Below, in pieces: positions 17,574-26,852 of a stretch of DNA of 64,000 nucleotides. The notes beneath the pieces were generated by a model. That model was given only the letters and a program-made list of their open reading frames with translations. It had not been told where the DNA came from and made no database searches. Every line of letters starts with the position of its first letter. Within the stretch, counting starts at the first letter, position 1. Source of the DNA: Bacteroidales bacterium (GTDB lineage Bacteria; Bacteroidota; Bacteroidia; Bacteroidales; WCHB1-69); the NCBI GenBank assembly GCA_017438945.1, contig JAFRUI010000014.1:1-64000 (forward strand). The letters run 5' to 3'. A program made the position numbers and the translations under genes.

Positions 17574-18884
17574 ATGAAAAAGCTTTTCATAGAGACATAC
17601 GGTTGTCAGATGAATTTTGCGGATAGTGAGGTGGTGGCTTCCATCTTGAAGGAGATGTACTCGTTGACGAAGGACATCCAGGAGGCCGATTTAATCCTCA
17701 TTAACACGTGCTCCATCCGTGACAAGGCAGAGCAGCGCATCCACAAGCGTTTGCGCGAATTAGAGGCTTATAAGCGCAAAAAACGGACATTGCAGGTCGG
17801 GCTGTTAGGCTGTATGGCCGAGCGGATGAAGGAGGAGTTGTTGCAGACTGAGCCAGTGCTGGACTTCATTGCTGGTCCCGACGCCTACCGTTCGTTACCA
17901 CAGCTCATCGCCGATTCGCAACACGGACACACCTCTTTCAACGTATTGCTCTCGAAAGAGGAGACCTATGACAATATCATGCCTGTGCGCTACGATGCCA
18001 ACGGCGTGTCGGCGTTCGTTTCCATTATGCGCGGGTGCAACAATTTCTGCTCCTACTGTGTGGTGCCTTACACCCGTGGTCGCGAGCGTAGCCGCAGTCC
18101 GAAAACCATCCTTGGCGAAATTGAGGATTTGTTGAGCAATAACTACAAGGAAGTCACACTGTTAGGACAGAATGTGAACTCTTATTACTGGAAAGAAGAA
18201 GGGCAAGAGGTCTCTTTTGCCAAGTTGATGGCCATGGTGGCGGAAATGTCACCGGATTTGCGCGTTCGGTTCGCCACTTCGCATCCCAAAGACCTGTCGG
18301 ATGAGCTGATTGAGACGATCGCCCGTTATGACAACATCTGCAAATGTATCCACCTGCCGGTACAGTCGGGCAGTGACGAGATGTTGCAAAAGATGCGCCG
18401 CGTCTATACTCGCGAGAGTTATTTGGAGCGGGTGCGGAAAATTAAAGAGATGCTACCGGACTGCGCTATCACTACGGACATTATTGTCGGTTTTAGTGGG
18501 GAAACCATTGAGAACCATCAAGATACGTTATCCATTATGCACGAAGTCGGCTACGAATACGCTTATATGTTCAAGTATTCCGAGCGCGGTGGCACGTTGG
18601 CTTCCAAGCAATATCCAGACGACATTCCCGATGAGGAAAAGACCCGCCGGCTGGAGGAGGTCATTGCGTTGCAAGGCGAACTCTCCATGGCCAGCAACCT
18701 TCGCGATGTAGGCAAGACATTCCGCGTGCTGGTGGAAGGTGCCTCTAAACGCTCTGATGACCAGCTATTTGGTCGCAACAGCCAGAATAAAGTCATCATT
18801 TTCCCACGCAACGGATATCAAATAGGGGATTATGTGGACGTGACCGTTACAGAGTGTACCCCTGCCACATTGTTGTCTAATTGA
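17574..18884 (+). CDS. miaB: tRNA-2-methylthio-N6-dimethylallyladenosine synthase
   Basis: A radical-SAM methylthiotransferase that modifies A37 of tRNAs reading U-starting codons. The 436-aa protein has the N-terminal UPF0004 cluster cysteines C11, C46 and C80, the radical-SAM cluster C155, C159 and C162 in RGCNNFCSYC, and a C-terminal TRAM domain (~375-436). These positions match the enteric enzyme almost number for number. The stop codon TGA lies within the heptamer array that forms the spacer to rlmN. Confidence 0.97.
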   Translation: MKKLFIETYGCQMNFADSEVVASILKEMYSLTKDIQEADLILINTCSIRDKAEQRIHKRLRELEAYKRKKRTLQVGLLGCMAERMKEELLQTEPVLDFIAGPDAYRSLPQLIADSQHGHTSFNVLLSKEETYDNIMPVRYDANGVSAFVSIMRGCNNFCSYCVVPYTRGRERSRSPKTILGEIEDLLSNNYKEVTLLGQNVNSYYWKEEGQEVSFAKLMAMVAEMSPDLRVRFATSHPKDLSDELIETIARYDNICKCIHLPVQSGSDEMLQKMRRVYTRESYLERVRKIKEMLPDCAITTDIIVGFSGETIENHQDTLSIMHEVGYEYAYMFKYSERGGTLASKQYPDDIPDEEKTRRLEEVIALQGELSMASNLRDVGKTFRVLVEGASKRSDDQLFGRNSQNKVIIFPRNGYQIGDYVDVTVTECTPATLLSN

Positions 18885-18917
18885 TAATTGATAATGGATA
18901 ATTGATAATGGATAATT
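18881..18917. repeat. heptamer array (TTGATAA/TGGATAA) between miaB and rlmN
   Basis: Units TTGATAA, TTGATAA, TGGATAA, TTGATAA and TGGATAA, then TTATGGG. The array covers the miaB stop codon and runs right up to the rlmN ATG. Confidence 0.9.
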
Positions 18918-19961
18918 ATGGGGGATATTCGGAATATTGGGTTTGATTCGTTGGTTTCGTTTTTGCGGGAAAACGGGGAGAAGCCGTTTCGGGCGAAGCA
19001 GATTTGGACGTGGTTGTGGAAGCGCGGTGCGGGGTCGTTTGACGAGATGACAGACCTTTCCGTGGCGTTGCGGACGAAGTTGCAGGAGAATTTCTCGTTC
19101 CATAGGGCGGAGATTGCCGAAGAGGTGCAGAGCAGCGACAAAACCACCAAATTTCTGTTGCAGTTTCATGACGGGAAGATGGTGGAAGGGGTGCTCATTC
19201 CGAGCAAGGAGCGTGTCACGGCGTGTCTTTCCACGCAAATCGGGTGTCCGCTGCACTGCGCGTTCTGCGCTACCGGCACCATGGGATTTATCCGCAATTT
19301 GCATTACAGCGAGATAATTGATGAATATGTCTTGCTGAATAATCGTGCAAAAGAGATTTACAACCAACACATTACCAATATCGTTTTTATGGGAATGGGC
19401 GAGCCGTTGCTCAACTTCGACAATATGATGACGGCCATTGATATTCTGACAGGCAAGGACTATTTTGGTCTTTCGCCCGCGCGGATCACGCTCTCCACGG
19501 CAGGCATTATCAAGGGTATCAAGGCATTGGCGGATAGAGGATTCCGTTGTGGATTAGCCATTTCATTGCACAGTGCCGATCCCACTGTGCGCGGTAACAT
19601 CATGCCGGTTACGGAGCACAATCCGCTGCACGATTTGCAGGCGGCGTTGGCGTATTACCATCAGAAGACAGGTGAGCGCATCACCATTGAGTATCTGTTG
19701 CTTTCGAAGGTCAACGATTCAGAGAAGTCCGCTGAGCAGTTAGCGCGATTCTGCCGGCCGTTCCCTGTGAAAATCAACATAATAGAGTACAATTCCACCC
19801 CCGATTCGTTGTTTCACAAGTCGGATCCGACCCGTCGCCAGAACTTCATTGCGGTATTGGAACGCTGCAACATGGTGGTCAACATCCGCCAGAGCAAAGG
19901 GCAGGATATCGCCGCCGCATGCGGGCAGCTGGTGAAGGAGCAGGCGACGAATGGGCGATGA
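18918..19961 (+). CDS. rlmN: 23S rRNA/tRNA adenine-C2 methyltransferase RlmN
   Basis: A radical-SAM enzyme that methylates A2503 of 23S rRNA and A37 of some tRNAs. The 347-aa protein has the cluster motif C110-x3-C114-x2-C117 (GCPLHCAFC), the helical N-terminal domain with PFRAKQIWTWLW, and the methyl-carrying cysteine C335 near the end (IAAACGQLV). The GMGEPLLNFDN motif is intact. There is almost no leader other than the heptamer repeat, so translation may depend on coupling to miaB. Confidence 0.97.
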   Translation: MGDIRNIGFDSLVSFLRENGEKPFRAKQIWTWLWKRGAGSFDEMTDLSVALRTKLQENFSFHRAEIAEEVQSSDKTTKFLLQFHDGKMVEGVLIPSKERVTACLSTQIGCPLHCAFCATGTMGFIRNLHYSEIIDEYVLLNNRAKEIYNQHITNIVFMGMGEPLLNFDNMMTAIDILTGKDYFGLSPARITLSTAGIIKGIKALADRGFRCGLAISLHSADPTVRGNIMPVTEHNPLHDLQAALAYYHQKTGERITIEYLLLSKVNDSEKSAEQLARFCRPFPVKINIIEYNSTPDSLFHKSDPTRRQNFIAVLERCNMVVNIRQSKGQDIAAACGQLVKEQATNGR

Positions 19962-19966
19962 ATACT

Positions 19967-21394
19967 CTATTGCTTGTTGTTTACAGCCTCGTTAGTGTGT
20001 CGCAATTCCACTGCAATCTGGGGATATTTCTCCCTTAAATGGTCGGCAGTGCGTTCTGCGAAATATACGGAGCGGTGCTGGCCGCCGGTACAGCCGAAAT
20101 TCACCGTTAGATGGGTGAATTTACGTTCCAGATAATTGTCCACCGACATATCCACCAAGGCACACACATGATTCACGAAGGTTCCCACCTCTTTATACTG
20201 TTGCAGATATTCGATTACGCAGTCGTCTTTTCCAGTGAATGTGGCATACCGTTTCTCACGACCGGGATTCGGCAGAGCACGGCAGTCGAAAACGAAACCG
20301 CCGCCGTTACCGGTTTTGTCCTCGGGAATTCCTTTCTTGAACGAAAAACTTTGTAATGTAACCGTCAGTATATCAGATTCTTCCTTGGCAGGTTCCACAT
20401 AGCTGTCCACCACGCTTTGTAACACACGCCGCAACTCAGGAAGCCCTTCAGGAAGTGCATTTTGTTGTAGCAAATAGCGCATGTTGCGGATAGCGTAAGG
20501 AACACTTTGCAGGAAATGTGCTTTCCGCTCAAAGTAGCCCCGATAACCGTAGGCGCCCATTGCCTGCATGATGCGGATGAGCGCGAAAGCATTAAAGTCG
20601 GCCGTAAATTGTTTTCTATTTATCGAAACCAACGGCTCTAGATGGTCCATATAGCATTCCAAAAGTTCTTGTCGGATTTCGGGAGAAAGATCCGCCTTGG
20701 CATCATACAACAAAGAGGCAATGTCATACTGCAACGCCCCTTTTCTACCCCCTTGATAATCAATAAACCAGACATTATCTTGGTATACCATGATGTTTCG
20801 GGACTGGAAATCCCGATAAAGGAAGTAATCATCGTCAATGCTGAGCAGGTAATCCATAAACCGCTGAAAATCATTCTCCAACAACTGCTCGTTGAAGGGA
20901 ACATAGACCATTTTCAGGTAGTAGTATTTGAAATAGTTGAGATCCCACTGCATGGATTGACGGTCGAAGGCGGCGCGAGGGTAGGCCACAGACATGTCAA
21001 GTCCTTTCTTAGCCGTCATTTGGAATTTGGGCAGAGCAGCGACCACCTTCTTGTAGTAGTCCATAACCTCTTGAAAATCATCATTATTCTTGCGAACCTC
21101 GCAGAGTTTATCATAAAGGGTATGGGTTCCGAGATCATTTAGCAGGTAGTGTTTCTGATCTTCGTGAACGGCCAATAGGGTGGGGACGTTCAGTTGTTGC
21201 GTCTCAAAGAAACGGGTGTATTCAAAAAAAGCGCGATTTTCCGCAACATCGTCATTGAAAGCGCCAATCAAGGTGCTGTTATCCTCAAAGGTAAAGCGGT
21301 AATAACGCCTGTGCGATCCCGACTGTGCCAAAGGCATACAGGATATTGGGTTTTTTCCGGCGTAAGCCGTTGCCATTTTGGTTAAGATGTCCAT
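19967..21394 (-). CDS. sugar-kinase-like phosphotransferase fused to a RapZ C-terminal domain
   Basis: A 475-aa fusion. Residues ~20-310 form an aminoglycoside-phosphotransferase-fold kinase of the AmgK type. D195 and N200 in YRDFQSRN are the catalytic base and metal ligand, and D212 in IDYQGG the second metal ligand. Residues ~340-470 match the C-terminal domain of RapZ, including FSFKKGIP, VFDCRALPNPG and GCTGGQHRSVYFAE. That domain binds glucosamine-6-phosphate in enteric bacteria. The RapZ N-terminal P-loop kinase is absent. AmgK phosphorylates MurNAc/GlcNAc in wall recycling, so a GlcN6P-sensing amino-sugar kinase is a reasonable inference. The neighbours are wall-elongation genes. Confidence 0.85.
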   Translation of the reverse strand: MDILTKMATAYAGKNPISCMPLAQSGSHRRYYRFTFEDNSTLIGAFNDDVAENRAFFEYTRFFETQQLNVPTLLAVHEDQKHYLLNDLGTHTLYDKLCEVRKNNDDFQEVMDYYKKVVAALPKFQMTAKKGLDMSVAYPRAAFDRQSMQWDLNYFKYYYLKMVYVPFNEQLLENDFQRFMDYLLSIDDDYFLYRDFQSRNIMVYQDNVWFIDYQGGRKGALQYDIASLLYDAKADLSPEIRQELLECYMDHLEPLVSINRKQFTADFNAFALIRIMQAMGAYGYRGYFERKAHFLQSVPYAIRNMRYLLQQNALPEGLPELRRVLQSVVDSYVEPAKEESDILTVTLQSFSFKKGIPEDKTGNGGGFVFDCRALPNPGREKRYATFTGKDDCVIEYLQQYKEVGTFVNHVCALVDMSVDNYLERKFTHLTVNFGCTGGQHRSVYFAERTADHLREKYPQIAVELRHTNEAVNNKQ

Positions 21395-21401
21395 TTTGGA
21401 A

Positions 21402-21473
21402 TGGTTATAGGTTATGGGTTATTGGTTATTGAAGCAGGTTATAGGGTTATTGGTTAGAAGGTTAAAGGGTTAA
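21402..21473. repeat. heptamer array (TGGTTAT family), long copy
   Basis: TGGTTAT, AGGTTAT, GGGTTAT, TGGTTAT and TGAAGCAGG, then a second run with GGGTTAT, TGGTTAGAAGG and TTAAAGGG. The first 37 bases match 45699-45735 at 36 positions. The second half matches the reverse complement of 53853-53887. Confidence 0.9.
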
Positions 21474-22726
21474 TTATCGTTCAGTTTGATGAAGCAGAAC
21501 AGCATCATGGTGAAGGCCCAGAGGGAGGAGCCGCCGTAGCTGATGAAGGGCAGTGGGATTCCGATGATGGGCAGTAATCCGATGGTCATACCGATGTTGA
21601 TGAAAAAGTGGACGATGAAGATGCCTGCGATGCCGTAGCCGTAGTAGCGCACAAATGGATTTCGTTGTTTTTCAGAGAGTTTCAAGATTCTGAAAATAAG
21701 GGCTCCATATAAACCAAAAACCACCAGGGTGCCGAAAAAGCCCCATTCCTCACCGATGGCGCAGAAGATGAAGTCGGTGCTTTGCTCTGGCACGAATTTG
21801 AGTTTCGTTTGGGTGCCTTTAAGATATCCTTTGCCGAACAGTCCGCCGGAACCGATGGCGATTTTGGATTGGTTGAGGTTGAAATCGGCCCCCAGGGGAT
21901 CGGAGGTTTTGCCTAATATAGTGTCAATACGTTCTCTTTGGTGGGGTTCCAGTCCGTGTTCATAGAGGAAGTTGACTGAAAAGACGAACACAATACTAGC
22001 CACGTAAATAATGACGTTGCGCCGGATTTTCTTTTTTTGTGTGCGGTTGTAGAGCATAAACCCTATGAACACAGCCGTAATCAATGCGATGGAGTATGTT
22101 TCGTTCAGTTTCAGTGTGATAATGGTGAGCACAGCGGCGATAATTCCGAGGATTAGGAATTCGGGGCTCAATCCTTCGCGGTAAAAGAGGATGATGAACG
22201 AGGCGAACACCAATGCTGATCCGGCGTCGTGTTGAAGCATCACAACGACAACAGGAATGGTGATGAGGGCGATTTGCACGATCCACACATTACGCCGTTG
22301 GCTTTCAGTTTTTCCTTCATGCATGAATTTGGCCAAGGCCAGAGCCGTTGCCATTTTCATGAATTCGGTGGGTTGCAGGCTGAAACTGCCTATTTTGATC
22401 CATGATTTTGCACCGTTGATTTCCGACCCTACAAATAACACCAAGATCATCAGCAGCAGGCAGAACAGGTAGAAAAAATAGGCGTAATGTTGTATTATTC
22501 CACTATCTATCAACAAGATGATGACAGCCAGAACAAGTGCTGCACTGATCCAAATCATCTGTCGGCTGTAAGGTTGTCCGAAATCAAAAACAGGAGTGGA
22601 GCCATCCGGGATGTAGCATGTAGAGTATATGGTAATCCATCCGATGAAGACTAGGGCGAGATAATAGCAGATCAGTCGCACATCGAAGCCTTTGGACATT
22701 TTGTTATGGGAGTTTAATTTGGGCAT
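21470..22726 (-). CDS. rodA: rod-shape peptidoglycan polymerase RodA
   Basis: A SEDS-family glycosyltransferase that polymerises peptidoglycan together with PBP2 during elongation. The 418-aa protein is hydrophobic with about ten membrane segments. It shows the SEDS signatures KSWIKIGSFSLQPTEFMK (extracellular loop), the catalytic-region EQSTDFIFCAIGEEWGF, and the C-terminal PIIGIPLPFISYGGSS. It starts 3 bases after the mrdA stop, so the two are translationally linked. The stop codon lies at the edge of a heptamer array. Confidence 0.96.
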   Translation of the reverse strand: MPKLNSHNKMSKGFDVRLICYYLALVFIGWITIYSTCYIPDGSTPVFDFGQPYSRQMIWISAALVLAVIILLIDSGIIQHYAYFFYLFCLLLMILVLFVGSEINGAKSWIKIGSFSLQPTEFMKMATALALAKFMHEGKTESQRRNVWIVQIALITIPVVVVMLQHDAGSALVFASFIILFYREGLSPEFLILGIIAAVLTIITLKLNETYSIALITAVFIGFMLYNRTQKKKIRRNVIIYVASIVFVFSVNFLYEHGLEPHQRERIDTILGKTSDPLGADFNLNQSKIAIGSGGLFGKGYLKGTQTKLKFVPEQSTDFIFCAIGEEWGFFGTLVVFGLYGALIFRILKLSEKQRNPFVRYYGYGIAGIFIVHFFINIGMTIGLLPIIGIPLPFISYGGSSLWAFTMMLFCFIKLNDN

Positions 22727-22729
22727 AGC

Positions 22730-24538
22730 TTACTTAAAGGATAGTTCTTTCATTCTTTTTTCGAGGTCGGTGCGTTCGACTTTGCGGTTGAGGTAGTATT
22801 CAGCCATCAGGCTGGCGATGGGGCATGCCACGGTGGCACCGAAGCCGCCGTTTTCCACGAGGCAGAAGATGACAATCTGCGGGTCATTGGCCGGGGCGAT
22901 GAGGGCGAACACGGAGTGGTCTCGTCCGTGAGGATTCTGGGCGGTGCCAGTCTTGCCGGCCACTTCAATGCCGGGAATTGCCGCCCCGCGTCCGGTACCG
23001 GAGGTCACCACCTGTTTCATCCCTTGCAACACGGTTTCGAAATGGCGAGGTTCGATTTTGGAATAGACTTTTTCGTTGAACTGGGTGTTCAGACTGTCCT
23101 TTCTTCCGATGGCTCTCACCACATGGGGACGGACGTAATAGCCTTTATTGGCGATCACGGCCAGCATGTTGGCCATCTGAAGAGGGGTGACGGCAGCCTC
23201 ACCTTGTCCAATACCCATGGACACCACGGTATTGCCATTCCAACTGTTGTTGTATTTTTTGTCGAAATATTCTGCAGTCGGAATACGCCCTTTCAGTTCA
23301 TAGGGCAGATCGGTGTCGAACACTTGCAAGAAACCCATGGAGCTCATATAGTCCAGCCAAGCGGTATAGGCCTCGTCTATGTTTTTGTATTTCACACGGT
23401 TGGAGAGGATATTGTAGTAGGCGCGGCAGAAGAAGGTGTTGCAGGAGCGTTGGATGGCGGTGTAGATGTTCAGTCCGCCGCAGTTGTGGCAGTGAACTAC
23501 GTGGCTGCCGATATGATAGCCTCCTCCAGAGCAGGAATAGACAGAAGAGGGCGTGATGATGTGGTCTTGGAGGGCAATCAATCCGTTGGCCAATTTGAAA
23601 GTGGAACCGGGGGGGTAGGCGGCTTGCAAAGCTCTGTTGAAGAGCGGTTTTTCCGGATCCATCACCAATTTGCCATAGTTTTTCGGGCGGGCGGTACCCA
23701 CCAACAGGTTCGGGTCATAGTTGGGGCTGGAAATCAGGCACAGGATCTCGCCGGTTTTGGGTTCAATAGCCACGATGGCGCCCCTTTTGCCGGACATCAG
23801 CTCCTCGCCATAGCGTTGCAGCTGCATGTCCAAAGTGCTCCAGATGGATGTTCCCGGGATGGCCACGATGTCTTCAGCCCCATTGTCGTAGGAACCCATC
23901 TCGCGGTTGTGTACATCCACCAGCACCTTGCGTTTGCCTTTCACCCCGCGCAATACAGATTCGTAGGCTTTCTCAATGCCGCTTTTTCCAATGTAGTCGC
24001 CCATTTTGTAATAGTTGTCGTTTTCCACGTCTTGTTCGTCAACTTCGCTGACGTATCCTAAAATATGGGCTGCTATAGGCTGCGGGTAAGATCGCAAAGT
24101 ACGGTTTTGCACAAAAAAGCCAGGAAATTCCGACATTTTTTCCTGCAGATAACCGTAGTCTTCCTTGGAAATCTGCTGTTTGAAGAGTGAGGGCACACTG
24201 CCGGAATATTTGGCGGCTTTCTCGATTTTCTTCCGTACATCTTCAATTTCCAATCCTAACACCCGGCACAATTCCAAGGTGTCGAATTCACGCAACTCCT
24301 TGGGAACCACCATCAGATCGTAAGCCGCGTCGTTATAAACCAACAGTGAGTCGTTCCTGTCATAGATGAAACCGCGTGCCGGATGTATGGTGATTTCGCG
24401 AATGGCGTTTTCATTGGCTTTCCGCTTGTAGGACTTGTTCAACACTTGTATGGAGAACAAGTCGATCGTATAGAGGGCCAGCAGTATACCCAACGCGACC
24501 AATATGATATAGTATCGGTTGTTTCTATCCTGCACCAT
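22730..24538 (-). CDS. mrdA: penicillin-binding protein 2 (peptidoglycan D,D-transpeptidase)
   Basis: The transpeptidase partner of RodA in lateral wall synthesis. The 602-aa protein has an N-terminal membrane anchor (~10-29) and a dimerisation/pedestal domain, then the transpeptidase fold. The nucleophile S312 is in PGSTFK, the second motif S365-C-N367, and the third K529-T-G-T. All penicillin-binding motifs are intact. Its start abuts the stop of the upstream prenyl synthase, forming a compact operon with rodA. Confidence 0.96.
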   Translation of the reverse strand: MVQDRNNRYYIILVALGILLALYTIDLFSIQVLNKSYKRKANENAIREITIHPARGFIYDRNDSLLVYNDAAYDLMVVPKELREFDTLELCRVLGLEIEDVRKKIEKAAKYSGSVPSLFKQQISKEDYGYLQEKMSEFPGFFVQNRTLRSYPQPIAAHILGYVSEVDEQDVENDNYYKMGDYIGKSGIEKAYESVLRGVKGKRKVLVDVHNREMGSYDNGAEDIVAIPGTSIWSTLDMQLQRYGEELMSGKRGAIVAIEPKTGEILCLISSPNYDPNLLVGTARPKNYGKLVMDPEKPLFNRALQAAYPPGSTFKLANGLIALQDHIITPSSVYSCSGGGYHIGSHVVHCHNCGGLNIYTAIQRSCNTFFCRAYYNILSNRVKYKNIDEAYTAWLDYMSSMGFLQVFDTDLPYELKGRIPTAEYFDKKYNNSWNGNTVVSMGIGQGEAAVTPLQMANMLAVIANKGYYVRPHVVRAIGRKDSLNTQFNEKVYSKIEPRHFETVLQGMKQVVTSGTGRGAAIPGIEVAGKTGTAQNPHGRDHSVFALIAPANDPQIVIFCLVENGGFGATVACPIASLMAEYYLNRKVERTDLEKRMKELSFK

Positions 24539-25498
24539 CTATTTTGAGCGATTTTTGAGGTTAAGAATGAGTGTTTTTGCCGGTAATTTCTTGTTTTCAT
24601 CAATATGGATGCGCTCGATGTCATCGAGGCACTTGTTGATGTAAAGGGAAATGATTTCCTCCGTAACCTGTTTTACCTTCAAAGTGTCGAAGATGGCTTT
24701 CACCGTCTGGAATTTTGTCACTTCATCTTCGGTGGGTATGGAGAACAGGGTGTGAAGTTGCTGTGCTTGTTTTTCTGAGGCCAACTCGCAGGCTTTCAGA
24801 TAGAGAAACGTCTTCTTATTGTCCTTGATGTCACTGCCAATGGTTTTTCCAAACACTTCAGAATCGGCATAGACATCCAGGAGGTCATCAGCCAGTTGGA
24901 AAGCGATGCCGAGGTGGATACCGAGGTCATAAAGGGCTTGCAGACTTTCTTCGTCGGCATTGGCAATCAGACCGCCGGATTTAAGGCAGCCGGCGAACAT
25001 GGCGGCGGTTTTCATCTGGCTCATCATCAAATATTGGTCGATGGTGACGGATTCCGCGGTTTCGAAATCAAGGTCGTATTGCTGGCCTTTGCAGGTTTCC
25101 ATACTGACTTGGGCGAACAATTTGGCTACGGAGAGCACAATTTCCGGACGGCAAGTCAGCTGGTAAAGTTGAAGCAGGGCAGTGACGACCAGAGCGTCGC
25201 CGGAGAGTATGGCGGTATTGGTGTTCCATTTCTTATGGACAGTGGGGCGGCCGCGACGTATTTCCGCTTTGTCCATGATATCGTCATGTATCAGCGTGAA
25301 GTTGTGCAGCATCTCGTACGCGGATGCCACCTTGTTGGCTTCTTCGTTGTCTCCGTCAAACATTTCGGCGGCAAGATGCACTAGTCGCGGACGCAATCGT
25401 TTGCCAGGGAGAGCCAAAGTATAAACGATTGGATCATATAATGTTTTAGGTTCTTGACCTGAAAAAATATTCTCAAAATGTTCTTCGAAAGTGTTCAC
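24539..25498 (-). CDS. polyprenyl synthetase family protein
   Basis: A trans-isoprenyl diphosphate synthase that extends allylic diphosphates with isopentenyl diphosphate in the cytosol. The 319-aa protein has both aspartate-rich motifs: D72-D-I-M-D76 (followed by RRGRPT) and D204-D-L-L-D208. The GKRLRPRLV substrate loop is present. There is no two-residue insertion in the first motif, so it differs from the E. coli IspA type, and chain length (C15, C20 or longer) cannot be assigned. It heads the operon with mrdA and rodA, a logical link because undecaprenyl carriers feed wall synthesis. Confidence 0.9.
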   Translation of the reverse strand: MNTFEEHFENIFSGQEPKTLYDPIVYTLALPGKRLRPRLVHLAAEMFDGDNEEANKVASAYEMLHNFTLIHDDIMDKAEIRRGRPTVHKKWNTNTAILSGDALVVTALLQLYQLTCRPEIVLSVAKLFAQVSMETCKGQQYDLDFETAESVTIDQYLMMSQMKTAAMFAGCLKSGGLIANADEESLQALYDLGIHLGIAFQLADDLLDVYADSEVFGKTIGSDIKDNKKTFLYLKACELASEKQAQQLHTLFSIPTEDEVTKFQTVKAIFDTLKVKQVTEEIISLYINKCLDDIERIHIDENKKLPAKTLILNLKNRSK

Positions 25499-25519
25499 TT
25501 TTGGACTTAAAAAAAACGT

Positions 25520-25528
25520 GCAAAGATA
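25520..25528 (-). promoter_or_regulatory. -7 box for prenyl synthase-mrdA-rodA
   Basis: The minus strand reads TATCTTTGC, 22 bases before the ATG of the prenyl synthase gene. Confidence 0.65.
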
Positions 25529-25612
25529 ACATTTCCTCGGACACGAAATCGGGAAGAAGGAAGAAAAAGTATGCCGTTGGCAGGCGGGGCAACGGGGTTC
25601 TTGAATGGAGGT

Positions 25613-26137
25613 CTAAAGTGTGATGATTTCGTCTATAATGCGGTCATGAGGTTCGCAAGGCACGTTGGGCAGCAATTGGAAGTCGAAACACAGACCGATC
25701 GTGTGGGTTTGTGGATGCTGGCTCAGAAAACGGTCATAATAGCCCTTTCCGCGCCCCAGCCGGTGGCCGTCTGCATCGAAAGCCATTCCTGGAACTACAA
25801 TCAGGTCGAAGTCGCCGGTGTAAGGATGGCTTTGTGGTTCGGGAATATGGAAATCCCCTTCCGCAAATGTCACATTTTCAGCTAGTTCTACAGGAATGAT
25901 ATCATCTCCGACCACAGTTGGCAGGATAATGGTTTTCCGATGTCGCCAGGTCTCTATAAAATCGAGAGTTTGCACTTCATCAGGGAGTGAGGCGTAAAGC
26001 ATGATTTTTTCCGCCTGAAGGAAGTGTGGGTGTGTGGCCAAATGTTGCAGGATTTTCTCAGATTGGGTTTGAAGTTCTTCCTGCGAATGCTGCTTTTTAA
26101 GGGTCCGAATTTGTTGACGGAGTGTTTTCTTGTCCAT
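25613..26137 (-). CDS. fau: 5-formyltetrahydrofolate cyclo-ligase
   Basis: Converts 5-formyl-THF to 5,10-methenyl-THF with ATP, returning a storage form of folate to the one-carbon pool. The 174-aa protein has the N-terminal Lys/Arg-rich helix and the family signature VVPGMAFDADGHRLGRGKGYYDRFL (positions ~114-138), which holds the ATP-binding glycine loop. The start follows the purC stop by 1 base. Folate one-carbon units are used in purine synthesis, so the pairing with purC makes sense. It is the last gene of the sprE operon. Confidence 0.92.
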   Translation of the reverse strand: MDKKTLRQQIRTLKKQHSQEELQTQSEKILQHLATHPHFLQAEKIMLYASLPDEVQTLDFIETWRHRKTIILPTVVGDDIIPVELAENVTFAEGDFHIPEPQSHPYTGDFDLIVVPGMAFDADGHRLGRGKGYYDRFLSQHPQTHTIGLCFDFQLLPNVPCEPHDRIIDEIITL

Positions 26138-26138
26138 T

Positions 26139-26852
26139 TTACATGATGTTTTCCAAACGGGTAAGCACTTCTTTGTAAGCCACTTCTATATCCCCGAGGT
26201 CCCGTCTGAACAGGTCGCAGTCCAGTCTTTCGTGGCTGTTGGAATCCCAGAAGCGGGCGGTGTCGGGAGAAATCTCGTCTATCAGCATCACGCGACCAGA
26301 TGTGTCAATACCGAATTCCACTTTGAAGTCAATCAAGTCGATTTGGATTTTTTTAAACGTAGGGACTAGCAATTCGTTGATTGTCTGCAGTATATTCTGG
26401 ATGTCTGATAGATTTTCCTTGCTTGCCAATCCAAGTGCTTCCACGTGGTAATGGTTGATCAGCGGGTCTCGCAGGATATCGCTTTTGAGGCAGATTTCGT
26501 AGATGGTTTGTTTGGGGACGGTACCCTCCTCTATGTCGAGACGACGGGCCAGCGTTCCTGCAATCACGTTTCGCACGATGAACTCCAGCGGTAGGGCGGT
26601 GGCGCGTCGGCAGAGTTGTTCTGTTTCGCTCAATTGTTCCACATAGTGGGTATGGATGCCGTTTTTCTCCAGATATTGGAAAATCAACGAGGAAATCATG
26701 TTGTTCAGGGCTCCTTTGTTGGGGATGGTGGACTTCTTCACGCCATAATAGGCCGTTTCGTCATCTTTAAAGCACATGATGACGTACTCCGGGCTTTCCG
26801 TCGCAAAAATCTGTTTGGATTTGCCGTTGTAAAGAAGCGATTTCCTATTCAT
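26139..26852 (-). CDS. purC: phosphoribosylaminoimidazole-succinocarboxamide synthase
   Basis: SAICAR synthetase, which joins CAIR and aspartate in purine synthesis. The 237-aa protein is the short bacterial form. It shows LYNGKSKQIFAT at the start, IPNKGALNN, and PLEFIVRNVIAGTLARRL. The ATP/metal motif LIDFKVEFG and the closing LIDEISPDTARFWD are intact. It overlaps the upstream membrane-protein gene by 8 bases, so it is expressed with the sprE-bactofilin-atpZ block, an unusual place for it. Confidence 0.95.
   Translation of the reverse strand: MNRKSLLYNGKSKQIFATESPEYVIMCFKDDETAYYGVKKSTIPNKGALNNMISSLIFQYLEKNGIHTHYVEQLSETEQLCRRATALPLEFIVRNVIAGTLARRLDIEEGTVPKQTIYEICLKSDILRDPLINHYHVEALGLASKENLSDIQNILQTINELLVPTFKKIQIDLIDFKVEFGIDTSGRVMLIDEISPDTARFWDSNSHERLDCDLFRRDLGDIEVAYKEVLTRLENIM

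Noticed and set aside
22916..24061. 381-codon open frame antisense to mrdA
   Set aside because: Gly/Val/His-rich shadow protein typical of the reverse strand of a real gene; mrdA has all penicillin-binding motifs.
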